6,255 nt of DNA from Deltaproteobacteria bacterium. GTDB lineage: Bacteria; Desulfobacterota; Desulfobaccia; Desulfobaccales; 0-14-0-80-60-11. Each line of letters starts with the position of its first letter. Position 1 is the first letter of the stretch. Positions 1 through 5,506 of the stretch are shown piece after piece. Location: positions 8,028 through 14,282 of the forward strand of contig JAMCQY010000037.1 in the NCBI GenBank assembly GCA_023381945.1, written 5' to 3'. The notes beneath the pieces were generated by a model, which worked only from the letters and a program-made list of their open reading frames with translations, made no database searches and was not told where the DNA came from. The translations under genes and the position numbers were made by a program.

Positions 1-51
1 TCCTAAGCGATACATCCGCCGCAAATTGTGCCGCGGATGTATCGCTTAGGA
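1..51. repeat. Long perfect-arm hairpin at window edge
   Basis: Bases 1-19 are the exact reverse complement of bases 33-51. After one C/C mismatch (20/32) the pairing continues for three more base pairs (21-23 with 29-31), leaving a five-base loop. The arms may extend left of the window. No T-run follows the right arm, so it is not a textbook rho-independent terminator; a small mobile-type repeat or a 3'-end structure of an upstream gene are both possible. Confidence 0.75.
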
Positions 52-129
52 GCGGGGTTGTTTGGGCAGCAAGCCTTTTTATTTTCAGCATAATCCGATG
101 AGTGACCGCGGCTGTAGCGGAACAAGGAT

Positions 130-150
130 AGGGGTCAGGGGCCAGGGGCC
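130..150. repeat. AGGGGCC heptamer tandem repeat
   Basis: Three consecutive 7-base units are visible: AGGGGTC at 130-136, then AGGGGCC at 137-143 and 144-150, running into AGTTTTTGG. It has the look of a short intergenic repeat and shows no coding content. Confidence 0.6.
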
Positions 151-169
151 AGTTTTTGGTTCCCAATAA

Positions 170-187
170 GGACGTTGTGGACGTTGA
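170..187. repeat. Nonamer tandem repeat GGACGTTGT/A
   Basis: Two adjacent 9-base units, GGACGTTGT (170-178) and GGACGTTGA (179-187), differ only in the last base. It is a minimal minisatellite of two units. Confidence 0.55.
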
Positions 188-215
188 AAATTGGAGTTCA
201 AGTTATGCCTTTTTA

Positions 216-295
216 CCCCCGTTGACAAAGGGGGCAGGGGGGATTTGAATATAACCTTCTGAAAATCCCCCTAAATCCCCCTTTGGCAAAGGGGG
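216..295. repeat. MITE-like inverted repeat of C5/G5 blocks
   Basis: The left arm (216-246) and right arm (263-295) are imperfect reverse complements, each made of a CCCCC block, a short TTG.CAAA core, a GGGGG block and a further G- or C-run next to ATTT/AAAT. Each arm also folds on itself, for example CCCCCTTTG with CAAAGGGGG at 276-295. A 16-base AT-rich spacer separates the arms. It contains no reading frame. Similar C5/G5 palindromes are dispersed in many environmental bacterial genomes; that this is a non-autonomous mobile element is inference. Confidence 0.65.
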
Positions 296-309
296 ACTTT
301 AGATTCCCA

Positions 310-337
310 GTTCCGAGTTTCAAGTTTCGAGTTTAAG
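310..337. repeat. GTTTCGA heptamer array, left cluster
   Basis: Four consecutive 7-base units begin with GTT: GTTCCGA, GTTTCAA, GTTTCGA, GTTTAAG. The same unit recurs twice at 466-479 in the same orientation, so the two clusters bracket the palindromic element between them. Confidence 0.6.
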
Positions 338-463
338 ACTTCGGCGAAAGACATGGAGAACAGCCGCCCTCGGCTGTATTTTGCAGGCGAGGGCGCCTGC
401 TCTCCATCATATAGTAGTTAATGAAACCTTCTGGCAGGTGGGAAGGGACTTTCGCAGAGGTCT
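336..463. repeat. Inverted-repeat-bounded element containing a palindrome
   Basis: The left arm at 336-350 and the reverse complement of 449-463 match at 13 of 15 positions, sharing AGAC and GCGAAAG. Between the arms lie the three-way-junction palindrome (353-407) and a short hairpin (CCTTC at 427-431 with GAAGG at 442-446). GTTTCGA heptamers lie just outside both arms in direct orientation, as if the element had been inserted into a heptamer array. No transposase is encoded. Confidence 0.45.
353..407. repeat. Three-way-junction palindrome with complementary loops
   Basis: An outer stem pairs ATGGAGA (353-359) with TCTCCAT (401-407). Inside are two perfect 7-bp hairpins: 360-366 with 371-377 (loop CCCT) and 383-389 with 394-400 (loop AGGG), joined by ATTTT. 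The two loops are exact complements of each other. The whole segment is also a near-palindrome, so the two hairpins can be read as inverted copies of one unit that has changed by paired substitutions. Confidence 0.65.
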
Positions 464-465
464 CA

Positions 466-479
466 GTTTCGAGTTTCGA
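466..479. repeat. GTTTCGA heptamer array, right cluster
   Basis: Two exact GTTTCGA units (466-472, 473-479) match the consensus unit of the cluster at 310-337 and have the same orientation. Confidence 0.55.
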
Positions 480-509
480 GCTATTTCCCATAATGAGTGA
501 TTCCCGTAG

Positions 510-531
510 GGGCGGACCCAGGTGTCCGCCC
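510..531. repeat. GGGCGGAC hairpin repeat
   Basis: GGGCGGAC (510-517) pairs perfectly with GTCCGCCC (524-531) around a six-base loop, preceded by CCCGTAG and followed by TTCTTAT. It is a GTAGGGGCGGAC-type intergenic palindrome. It sits directly downstream of the minus-strand reading frame that ends at 535 and could fold in that transcript, but there is no clear T-run on that side. Confidence 0.6.
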
Positions 532-534
532 TTC

Positions 535-834
535 TTATGATGGCTGGGTGGGGCCGCGGTGGCGGCAGCGCTCCTGGAGAGAGAGGAGGCGGAGGGATTC
601 GCGGATGCAGCCGAGGGCGACGTGGAGGGAGTGGTAATCGGCGGCGGAGTTGAAGAGGCGGTCCAGGCGGGTGGTGAGCAGGTCCAGGCGGTCCAGCAGG
701 GCGGCCTGGTGGACCTCGTCCCGGCGGCGGCGCTGATTATCCAGGGCGCGGAGGAGATGTTTGCTGTGGCGGCAGAGGGCCGAGGGGCTGAGGTTGTATT
801 GCCCGGCCAGGGTGCGGTAGGGCGTTGCTGCCAT
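535..834 (-). pseudogene. 5'-truncated helix-turn-helix protein remnant
   Basis: A 99-residue minus-strand frame begins at an ATG at 834 and ends at 535. Residues 7-28 read like a helix-turn-helix (YRTLAGQYNLSPSALCRHSKHL), the pattern of small DNA-binding proteins related to phage terminase small subunits and other 'search-and-bind' HTH proteins. Residues 35-90 look helical and charged, with a D.L..L..RLDRLF pattern and an A..CIRE.LRLL segment, also typical of that family. As I recall it, members usually start with a CxxC-containing segment before the HTH. Here an in-frame stop at 859-861 lies nine codons upstream of the ATG (I-G-K-T-D-Q-G-L between), so that segment is absent. No good ribosome binding site was seen. 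It could be a short real gene, but a decayed remnant is more likely. The plus-strand frame over the same bases (559-882) is Ala/Gly/Val/Glu-rich and looks like a shadow. Confidence 0.5.
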
Positions 835-899
835 CAGGCCCTGGTCGGTCTTGCCAATCTAAACACCTATCCCCCACCGTAGAAAATCCAGATTGTTAA

Positions 900-1139
900 A
901 TGGCCATAGCATCACCTTCCTATGACATCAATAATAGCGCCTCTGAACGCTATGAAGGAAAGGAAATTTTGTTTTTTGGACCAATGATTACCCCGCAACA
1001 TTTCAAAGACCCATTAAGCGTCAAACATTATGCTTAAGGGCCTCCCAATCTTGGTCTTCAATTTGGCCGCTGGCTTGGGATTACAGATGCCGAAGGCGCA
1101 TTATCCCCCCTTTATTTGGTTGATGGAATTCTGATATAG
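900..1139 (+). pseudogene. AT-richer reading frame broken by an in-frame TAA
   Basis: Starting at ATG 900 (directly preceded by an in-frame TAA), 45 codons read as plausible protein, including EGKEILFFGPMITPQHFKDP. A TAA follows at 1035-1037. The same frame then continues for 33 more codons of equally protein-like text (NLGLQFGRWLGITDAEGALS) to TAG at 1137-1139. Both halves have mixed, non-repetitive composition, unlike the flanking repeats, and a visibly lower GC content than the kinase gene, which hints at transfer from elsewhere. No ribosome binding site is convincing. I do not recognise the family. The simplest reading is a gene fragment with one nonsense mutation; a 45-codon gene or chance open frames remain possible. 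Confidence 0.35.
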
Positions 1140-1143
1140 TGAA

Positions 1144-1313
1144 ACCGCAGATGGACGCGGATTGACGCAGATGGTGGTGCGTGGGACGCACCCGACATGG
1201 CAGGCACGGAGGCCTGCCCCACCAAGACTGATAGGGGTCACGGGCCGGAGGCCTGTGCCACTAATAAAAAATTATCTGCGTTTATCGGCGGTTATCGGCG
1301 TTTTATCTGCGGT
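1144..1313. repeat. ATCTGCG inverted repeat enclosing hairpin copy A
   Basis: The left arm at 1144-1172 (ACCGCAGATGG...GACGCAGAT) is related to the reverse complement of 1274-1313, which starts ATCTGCG and ends ATCTGCGGT. The right arm is itself a tandem of four units of 9-11 bases (1274-1283, 1284-1293, 1294-1304, 1305-1313), one more than the left arm. This ATCTGCG(T/G)TT repeat type is familiar from many environmental genomes. The enclosed part is hairpin copy A. Confidence 0.6.
1176..1262. repeat. Three-hairpin composite repeat, copy A
   Basis: Three hairpins occur in order: GGTGCGT/ACGCACC (1176-1182 with 1186-1192), GGCAGGC/GCCTGCC (1199-1205 with 1212-1218, loop ACGGAG), and CACGGGCC/GGCCTGTG (1239-1246 with 1250-1257, one G-T pair). 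Copy B at 1382-1471 has the same three hairpins in the same order and orientation. Short open frames crossing these repeats (1162-1485, 1197-1442 and 1272-1478) are not considered genes. Confidence 0.65.
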
Positions 1314-1339
1314 AAAAAAATTCTTCACCCCCACCCTAC

Positions 1340-1360
1340 CCTCCCCCCTCAAGGGGGAGG
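1340..1360. repeat. CCTCCCCC hairpin repeat
   Basis: CCTCCCCC (1340-1347) pairs with GGGGGAGG (1353-1360) around CTCAA. It follows a CACCCCCACCCTACCC run, a layout shared with a widespread class of intergenic 'CCCTCACCC...GGGGAGAGG' repeats. It lies between the two composite copies. No T-run follows. Confidence 0.55.
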
Positions 1361-1381
1361 AGAAAAGAATCAAGAGAAAAT

Positions 1382-1471
1382 GGTGCGTAGGACGCACAAG
1401 GCTAATGGCGGGCACGGAGGCCCGCCCCACCAAGACCAATAAAATGCACAGGCGAGACGCCTGCGCTACCA
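1382..1471. repeat. Three-hairpin composite repeat, copy B
   Basis: The hairpins are GTGCGT/ACGCAC (1383-1388 with 1392-1397), GGCGGGC/GCCCGCC (1407-1413 with 1420-1426, loop ACGGAG) and GCACAGGCG/CGCCTGCGC (1446-1454 with 1458-1466, one mismatch). Relative to copy A, the middle stem has a compensating A-T to G-C change (1202/1215 versus 1410/1423). The third hairpin ends 16 bases before the ribosome binding site of the kinase gene, so it probably lies in that gene's leader. Confidence 0.65.
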
Positions 1472-1496
1472 GGGACAATTTTTAGGAGTCGGGAGT

Positions 1497-3974
1497 ATGC
1501 CGGAGCAGGCGGCGGCGGAGTTGGCGGAAGAGCGGGAGCAGATCAGAGAGAAGGAGCACAAGCGCGAGTTCCACCTGATCAACAAGATTGCGTTGATCAC
1601 TGCCCACGGGCTGGATTTGCAGGACATCATCAACAAAGTCCTGGTGGCGGTGCTGGAGTTCTTCGAGATCGAGGCCGGGCTGCTGCTGTTATGGAACCGC
1701 AAACGGCAGCGCCTGAGTTATGCAGCGTCCCGGGGCTATCCGGGCGAGTACCTGGTCAATATCGCCCGGAGCGGTCTCGAGACCGTGGTGAAGTCCAACA
1801 TCTCCCGGGCCAATCAGCCGCTGATCATTCGAGATGTGCGCAAGGACCCGCGGCTGCACAGCTCCACGTTCACCGACTTTATCCGTCAGGACCCGCGTTT
1901 CCGGGCGCTGGTGAGCATCCCGCTGAAATACCGGGACGAAGTCACCGGCTTTCTCAACCTGGCGGCGGGGTCGGCCGCGCCTTTTAGGGCGTCCCGGCGC
2001 AAGAAATATTTCCTCAGCATCCTGGGCAACCAGATCGGCCTGGCCATTGAGAACGCCCGGCTGTACCACGAGCTGCACCGTTCGGAGCACCGCTACCGGA
2101 GAATCTTCGAAGGCTCCAAGGACATGATCTTCGTCACCAACCGGGAGGGACTGCTGCTCGACCTCAACCCGGCAGGGGTGGAACTGCTGAAATTCGCCTC
2201 CAAGCAGGAGGCCCTGAATCTTACGCACGTGCGGGAGATCTTTCAGGATCCCCGGGATTGGGAGCGCTTTCAGTTGCAGGTGGAGGTGGAGGGTTTTATC
2301 CGGGACATGGAATTGACCCTGAAGACCCAGGGGCGGCGGCAGGTGCATACCCTGCTCACCGGCATCGTGCGGCGGAACCAGGATGGGCGCATCACCGGCT
2401 ACGAGGGGATTTTCAAGGACATCACCGAGCGCAAGCGGGCGGAATGGGAGCTGCTGCGGGAGAAGAAGACCACCGAAGGCATTCTGGAGGGCATGCCGGT
2501 CCCGACCTTCGTCATCGACCGGGACCACCGGATCATCTACTGGAACCGGGCCTGCGCGGAGCTGACCGGATTTTCGAGCCACGAGATGGTGGGCACCTAC
2601 CGCTATTGGCTGCCCTTTTACACGCACGAGCGGCCCAGCATGGCGTCTTTGGTGGTGGAACAGAACATCAAGGCGCTGGAGAAGTTTTTCGGCGACAAGA
2701 ATCTGAAGCCGTCGCCCAACCTGCCGGGGGCCTATGAGGCGTACGAGTATCTGCCAAACTTCCGGGGCCGGGAGCGCTACCTGTACCACACGGCCTCGCC
2801 GATTTTCGACGAGGAGGGCCGTATCCGGGGGGCGGTGCAGGCGATCCTGGACATAACCGAAAGAGAACAGTTGTCCCGGGAACTGACGGATTCGGAGGAA
2901 AAATTCCGGCGCCTGGTGGAAACTTCGCTGGACGGCATCGTGCTGCACCGGGATATGAAGCTGCTCTATGTCAACCGGGCGGCACTCGAGATGTTCGACT
3001 ACCGGGAGGCCGGGGAGATGCTGGGGCGCTCGCTGCTCGATCTTCTTGACCCCAAGTACCGCCAGGCCGTGTCCCGCTGGCTGGGGCAGATGGAGCGGGG
3101 GGTGCCGCGACCGCGGATTTTTGAGATGAAGGGCCTGAAAAGGGACGGCAGCAAGTTTGACCTGGAAGGGGTGTCTTTTCCTACAAGCTACGGCGGCGCG
3201 GCCGCCATCCAGACGCATATCCGGGACATAACCCATAAGAAACAGTTGGAGGAGCACCTGAGCCGCACCGAGAAGCTGGCGGCCTTGGGGCAGTTGGCCG
3301 CGGGGGTGGCCCATGAAATCAACAATCCCCTGGGGGGCATCCTGGTATATGCCTACCTGCTGCTGGAGGACCTGGAAGAGGGGCGGCCGGAGCGGGCCCA
3401 GGCGAAGAAGATCGTCCGGGAGGCTACCCGCTGCAAGGAAATCATCCAGGGCCTGCTGGAGTTCTCCCGGCACATGCCGTCGAAAATGTCGCCGCTGAAC
3501 GTCAACGGCGTGCTGGAGGAGGTCTTTTCCCTGGTGGGCGATCACCTCTTGTTCCAGAACATCGATCTGGTACAGGAACTGGACCCGCATTTGCCCCTGA
3601 TCCTGGGGGACAAAAACCGGCTGGAGCAGGTCTTCATCAACCTGTTGATGAACAGCGGCGAGGCTATGGGCGGCGAGGGCCGGCTGACCGTACGCACCGC
3701 GGCGCTGCCGGATAAGGGCCAGGTAAGGCTCAGTTTCGAGGACAGCGGGCCCGGCATCCCGGCCAATTATCTCAATCGCCTGTTCGATCCCTTCTTCACC
3801 AGCAAAGAGGTGGGCCAGGGGACGGGATTGGGGCTGTCCATCAGCTACGGCATCATTCAGAAGCACCTGGGCCGGATCTTTGTGGAGCGCACCGGCCCGG
3901 CAGGCACCACCTTTGTCGTCGAACTGCCGGTTTGCCAAGGCGGCGGTCAGGAAACCGGCGCGTCCCAGACTTAA
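1497..3974 (+). CDS. Soluble GAF-PAS-PAS-PAS sensor histidine kinase
   Basis: This is an 825-residue two-component sensor kinase that should autophosphorylate on a histidine and pass phosphate to a response regulator. Order of parts: charged coiled-coil N-terminus (about 5-25), GAF domain (30-190), PAS 1 (196-315, ending GIFKDITERKRAE), PAS 2 (322-457, with YWNRACAELTGFS and ending AILDITEREQL), PAS 3 (465-585, ending IRDITHKKQ), HisKA with H606 in VAHEINNPLGG, and HATPase_c with N box N715-N719, G1 box DSGPGIP (749-755), F box FDPFF (763-767) and G2 box GQGTGLGL (773-780). All catalytic motifs are intact. No signal peptide or membrane segment is present, so it is likely cytosolic. The HEINNPL H-box and the absence of a receiver domain resemble NtrB-like kinases. 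TAGGAG at 1483-1488 lies 8 bases before the ATG and supports this start. No partner regulator is adjacent in view, so it appears orphan; the ligand is unknown. Confidence 0.93.
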   Translation: MPEQAAAELAEEREQIREKEHKREFHLINKIALITAHGLDLQDIINKVLVAVLEFFEIEAGLLLLWNRKRQRLSYAASRGYPGEYLVNIARSGLETVVKSNISRANQPLIIRDVRKDPRLHSSTFTDFIRQDPRFRALVSIPLKYRDEVTGFLNLAAGSAAPFRASRRKKYFLSILGNQIGLAIENARLYHELHRSEHRYRRIFEGSKDMIFVTNREGLLLDLNPAGVELLKFASKQEALNLTHVREIFQDPRDWERFQLQVEVEGFIRDMELTLKTQGRRQVHTLLTGIVRRNQDGRITGYEGIFKDITERKRAEWELLREKKTTEGILEGMPVPTFVIDRDHRIIYWNRACAELTGFSSHEMVGTYRYWLPFYTHERPSMASLVVEQNIKALEKFFGDKNLKPSPNLPGAYEAYEYLPNFRGRERYLYHTASPIFDEEGRIRGAVQAILDITEREQLSRELTDSEEKFRRLVETSLDGIVLHRDMKLLYVNRAALEMFDYREAGEMLGRSLLDLLDPKYRQAVSRWLGQMERGVPRPRIFEMKGLKRDGSKFDLEGVSFPTSYGGAAAIQTHIRDITHKKQLEEHLSRTEKLAALGQLAAGVAHEINNPLGGILVYAYLLLEDLEEGRPERAQAKKIVREATRCKEIIQGLLEFSRHMPSKMSPLNVNGVLEEVFSLVGDHLLFQNIDLVQELDPHLPLILGDKNRLEQVFINLLMNSGEAMGGEGRLTVRTAALPDKGQVRLSFEDSGPGIPANYLNRLFDPFFTSKEVGQGTGLGLSISYGIIQKHLGRIFVERTGPAGTTFVVELPVCQGGGQETGASQT

Positions 3975-4102
3975 AGCAAAAATGCACAAGTTCGGGGGCT
4001 GACCCAGGTCCCGGACGCCGGTGGGGCTGGCGGCGGCCAGAGTAACTAGCAAATATTCCAATGATATTAAGGGGTGATTTTTCTCCCGAGAATAGGGCAA
4101 AA
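3975..4102. other. Spacer between kinase and F0 cluster
   Basis: After the kinase stop the sequence stays GC-rich to about 4040, then turns AT-rich. One small stem is visible (CTGGC 4027-4031 with GCCAG 4036-4040) without a T-run, so no clear kinase terminator was found. A 17-codon frame at 4061-4114 has no ribosome binding site and is not called. Confidence 0.4.
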
Positions 4103-4135
4103 ATTATTGACTAACTTCCGGCGGTATGATAGGTA
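4103..4135 (+). promoter_or_regulatory. Candidate promoter of the F0 cluster
   Basis: In an AT-rich stretch, TATGAT (4125-4130) matches five of six -10 positions, with only a weak -35 candidate at a workable distance (ATTATT, 4103-4108, spacer 16). TTGACT (4107-4112) is a better -35 but sits 12 bases from TATGAT, and its 17-base partner TAGGTA (4130-4135) is poor. Either choice would start transcription just before or within the Rex-like site at 4141-4158. Confidence 0.3.
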
Positions 4136-4140
4136 GGCAC

Positions 4141-4158
4141 ATGTGAAAAGATTCATTT
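4141..4158. promoter_or_regulatory. Degenerate Rex-like operator before the F0 cluster
   Basis: ATGTGAAAAGATTCATTT matches the Rex consensus TTGTGAANNNNTTCACAA at 10 of 14 defined positions, with TGTGAA and TTCA intact and the last three bases wrong. It ends 31 bases before the first F0 start codon, downstream of the candidate promoter, a position suited to repression. The much better site before rex makes Rex the natural candidate regulator, but this site is weak and could be chance. Confidence 0.35.
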
Positions 4159-4189
4159 TCTCCCGGCAGCGGATCGGGCAGGGGAGCCA

Positions 4190-4411
4190 TTGAGAGAAGA
4201 CACCAAAAAGTTTTTGAAGGATCTCTTTCAAGGAGGCTGGCGGGCCAGCACCATCGGCCTGACTCTGGTGTTCTGCATCTTGATCGGCTTCGGGGTTGGT
4301 TATTGGCTGTCCACGGTGTTTAACAGCAGCATATTTATTATCCTTGGACTCATTGTGGGGATAATCGCCGGCTTCCGGCAGGTCTATCTCATGGGACAAA
4401 AGTTTAAATAA
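4190..4411 (+). CDS. AtpZ/AtpI-family F0F1 ATPase accessory protein
   Basis: A 73-residue membrane protein with a charged N-terminus (MREDTKKFLKDL), one membrane helix at about 20-41 containing LIGFGVGYWL, a short turn, and a second at about 47-65 followed by GFRQVY. The two-helix layout, the G.G.GYWL motif and the GIIAGFR end fit the small AtpZ/AtpI-like family encoded ahead of F0 subunits, proposed to help cation supply or c-ring assembly; that role is family knowledge only. It starts with TTG. The frame is open upstream only from 4133, with no ATG or GTG, and AGGGGAG (4180-4186) lies three bases before the TTG, which is close but usable. It opens the F0 cluster and is followed six bases after its stop by the next gene. 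Confidence 0.82.
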   Translation: MREDTKKFLKDLFQGGWRASTIGLTLVFCILIGFGVGYWLSTVFNSSIFIILGLIVGIIAGFRQVYLMGQKFK

Positions 4412-4417
4412 GTTCCC

Positions 4418-4810
4418 ATGGAGATCCTGACCCCGCGAGGGCTGAAGATAGCCAATTGGCTGGTTTTGGCTGTCTTGACAGTGGGCGGCTTCATCTTCCA
4501 AGGACAAAAGTTCGCCCTGGGAGTCCTGGTGGGGGGCCTGGTGGTGGTGATCAACTTCCACCTCCTGCATCAGGCGCTAAAAGGCATGTTGGAAAGGACG
4601 GTGACCGGCAGCCCCGAGGAGGCCAAGGGGCGGGCCAAGGCCTTTTTTGCGGCCAGGCAGTTGTTAAGATTTTTCGCGCTGTTGTTCGTGATTTATCTAT
4701 TAGTCGGTCAGGGCTGGGTGAACATCTTCGGGTTGGTGGTGGGCCTGTCCACCGTGGTGGTGACCCTGATTTTGGCCGCCGTGATTGAGGTGATCAAGCT
4801 TAAGAAATAA
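4418..4810 (+). CDS. atpI: ATP synthase subunit I (F0 assembly protein)
   Basis: A 130-residue protein with four predicted membrane helices (about 12-27, 31-50, 83-97, 101-123). A GGLVVVINFHLLHQAL segment after helix two and a basic, Ala-rich cytosolic loop (residues 66-82) are typical of the ATP synthase I family. In characterised bacteria the family assists assembly of the c-ring and is not part of the finished enzyme. The ATG lies six bases past the preceding stop, and no good ribosome binding site is visible in that gap (only AT-rich sequence), so translation is probably coupled to the gene before it. Its stop codon overlaps the TAAGGAGG that serves atpB. The protein is weakly conserved in general; the call rests on topology, this loop pattern and position directly before atpB. 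Confidence 0.85.
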   Translation: MEILTPRGLKIANWLVLAVLTVGGFIFQGQKFALGVLVGGLVVVINFHLLHQALKGMLERTVTGSPEEAKGRAKAFFAARQLLRFFALLFVIYLLVGQGWVNIFGLVVGLSTVVVTLILAAVIEVIKLKK

Positions 4811-4827
4811 GGAGGCAGCTGCGTCCC

Positions 4828-5505
4828 ATGGAACATCCGATTTTGTTTCTTGATTTGCTGTTTGGGAAGTTCGGTTTACATATTCCCCCGCACTTGAGCT
4901 ATGCCGTGTTGGTGTCCCTGATCCTGGTGGGATTGGGGTGGCTGGCGGGCCGTCAGGTGAGCCTGGTGCCCAAGGGCGCTCAAAATGTGTTCGAGGTTGT
5001 CGTCAGCGGCCTGGAAGAGTTCATGGTGGACGTCACCGGCGAAGAAGGCCGGGCGTTTTTCCCTTATATCGCCACTTGTTTTCTTTTCATCATGTCCTGT
5101 AATCTTATTGGTTTGATTCCGGGATTTTATTCCTCCACGGCCAATATCAATGTGCCCCTGGCCATGGCGCTTTGCACCTTCGTCTATACCCACTACCTTG
5201 GGGTCAAATATCACGGGGCCAAATATATCAAGCATTTTTTGGGACCGATTCCGGCTTTGGCGCCGCTGTTTTTCATTATCGAGATTGTCGGGCACTGCGC
5301 CCGGGTGCTCTCCCTGACTTTGCGTCTCTTCGGCAATATCATGGGTGAGGATCTGGTGCTGGCTATCCTGCTGTTCCTGGCCGGCATGTTCATGGCGCCG
5401 CTGCCCATGATGTTTCTGGCAGTCTTCACCAGCGTGGTGCAGGCCTTTGTCTTCACGCTGCTGTCCATGATGTATTTTGCCGGAGCGATGGAGCACGCAC
5501 ATTAA
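4828..5505 (+). CDS. atpB: F0F1 ATP synthase subunit a
   Basis: A 225-residue subunit a, the stator half-channel protein that passes the coupling ion to the c-ring. The signature SLTLRLFGNIMGEDLV (162-177) contains the essential arginine, R166, equivalent to E. coli R210. The conserved polar position of the last helix is present as Q205 in VVQAFVFTLLSMMY. Membrane segments lie near 24-41, 78-99, 108-126, 143-176 (long tilted helix) and 178-217. An early FF.Y..T.F.FI...NL.GLIPG block (77-99) is also diagnostic. The length is shorter than E. coli (271) but usual for this phylum. AAGGAGG at 4809-4815 lies 12 bases before the ATG, a slightly long spacing. It ends two bases before a repeat at 5507 that separates it from atpE. 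Confidence 0.97.
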   Translation: MEHPILFLDLLFGKFGLHIPPHLSYAVLVSLILVGLGWLAGRQVSLVPKGAQNVFEVVVSGLEEFMVDVTGEEGRAFFPYIATCFLFIMSCNLIGLIPGFYSSTANINVPLAMALCTFVYTHYLGVKYHGAKYIKHFLGPIPALAPLFFIIEIVGHCARVLSLTLRLFGNIMGEDLVLAILLFLAGMFMAPLPMMFLAVFTSVVQAFVFTLLSMMYFAGAMEHAH

Positions 5506-5506
5506 A

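Noticed and set aside
1..51. Integron attC site or rho-independent terminator.
   Set aside because: The conserved attC core ends (RYYYAAC/GTTRRRY) are absent and no T-run follows the stem, so neither label is supported.
310..479. Possible CRISPR array from recurring GTTTCGA units.
   Set aside because: Units are only seven bases, contiguous and without regular spacers; no cas gene is in view.
559..882. A 107-codon plus-strand frame opposite the HTH remnant.
   Set aside because: Its translation is low-complexity Ala/Gly/Val/Glu text with no motif, while the minus strand shows a helix-turn-helix pattern.
1162..1485. Overlapping open frames through the hairpin repeats on both strands.
   Set aside because: They consist almost wholly of repeat sequence; similar peptides arise from both repeat copies, so they are translated repeats and not genes.
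1689..4100. An 803-codon open frame on the minus strand opposite the kinase gene.
   Set aside because: The plus strand has every catalytic motif of a histidine kinase over the same bases. The antisense frame is rich in Leu, Gln, Pro and Arg with no recognisable motif, as expected from GC-biased codons read backwards.
4061..4114. A 17-codon upstream reading frame in the leader region of the F0 cluster.
   Set aside because: It has no ribosome binding site, and its place within the candidate promoter means it would probably not be on the transcript.
4876..5502. A 208-codon minus-strand frame opposite atpB.
   Set aside because: It is the shadow of a clear subunit a gene; the text is His- and Gln-rich without motif.
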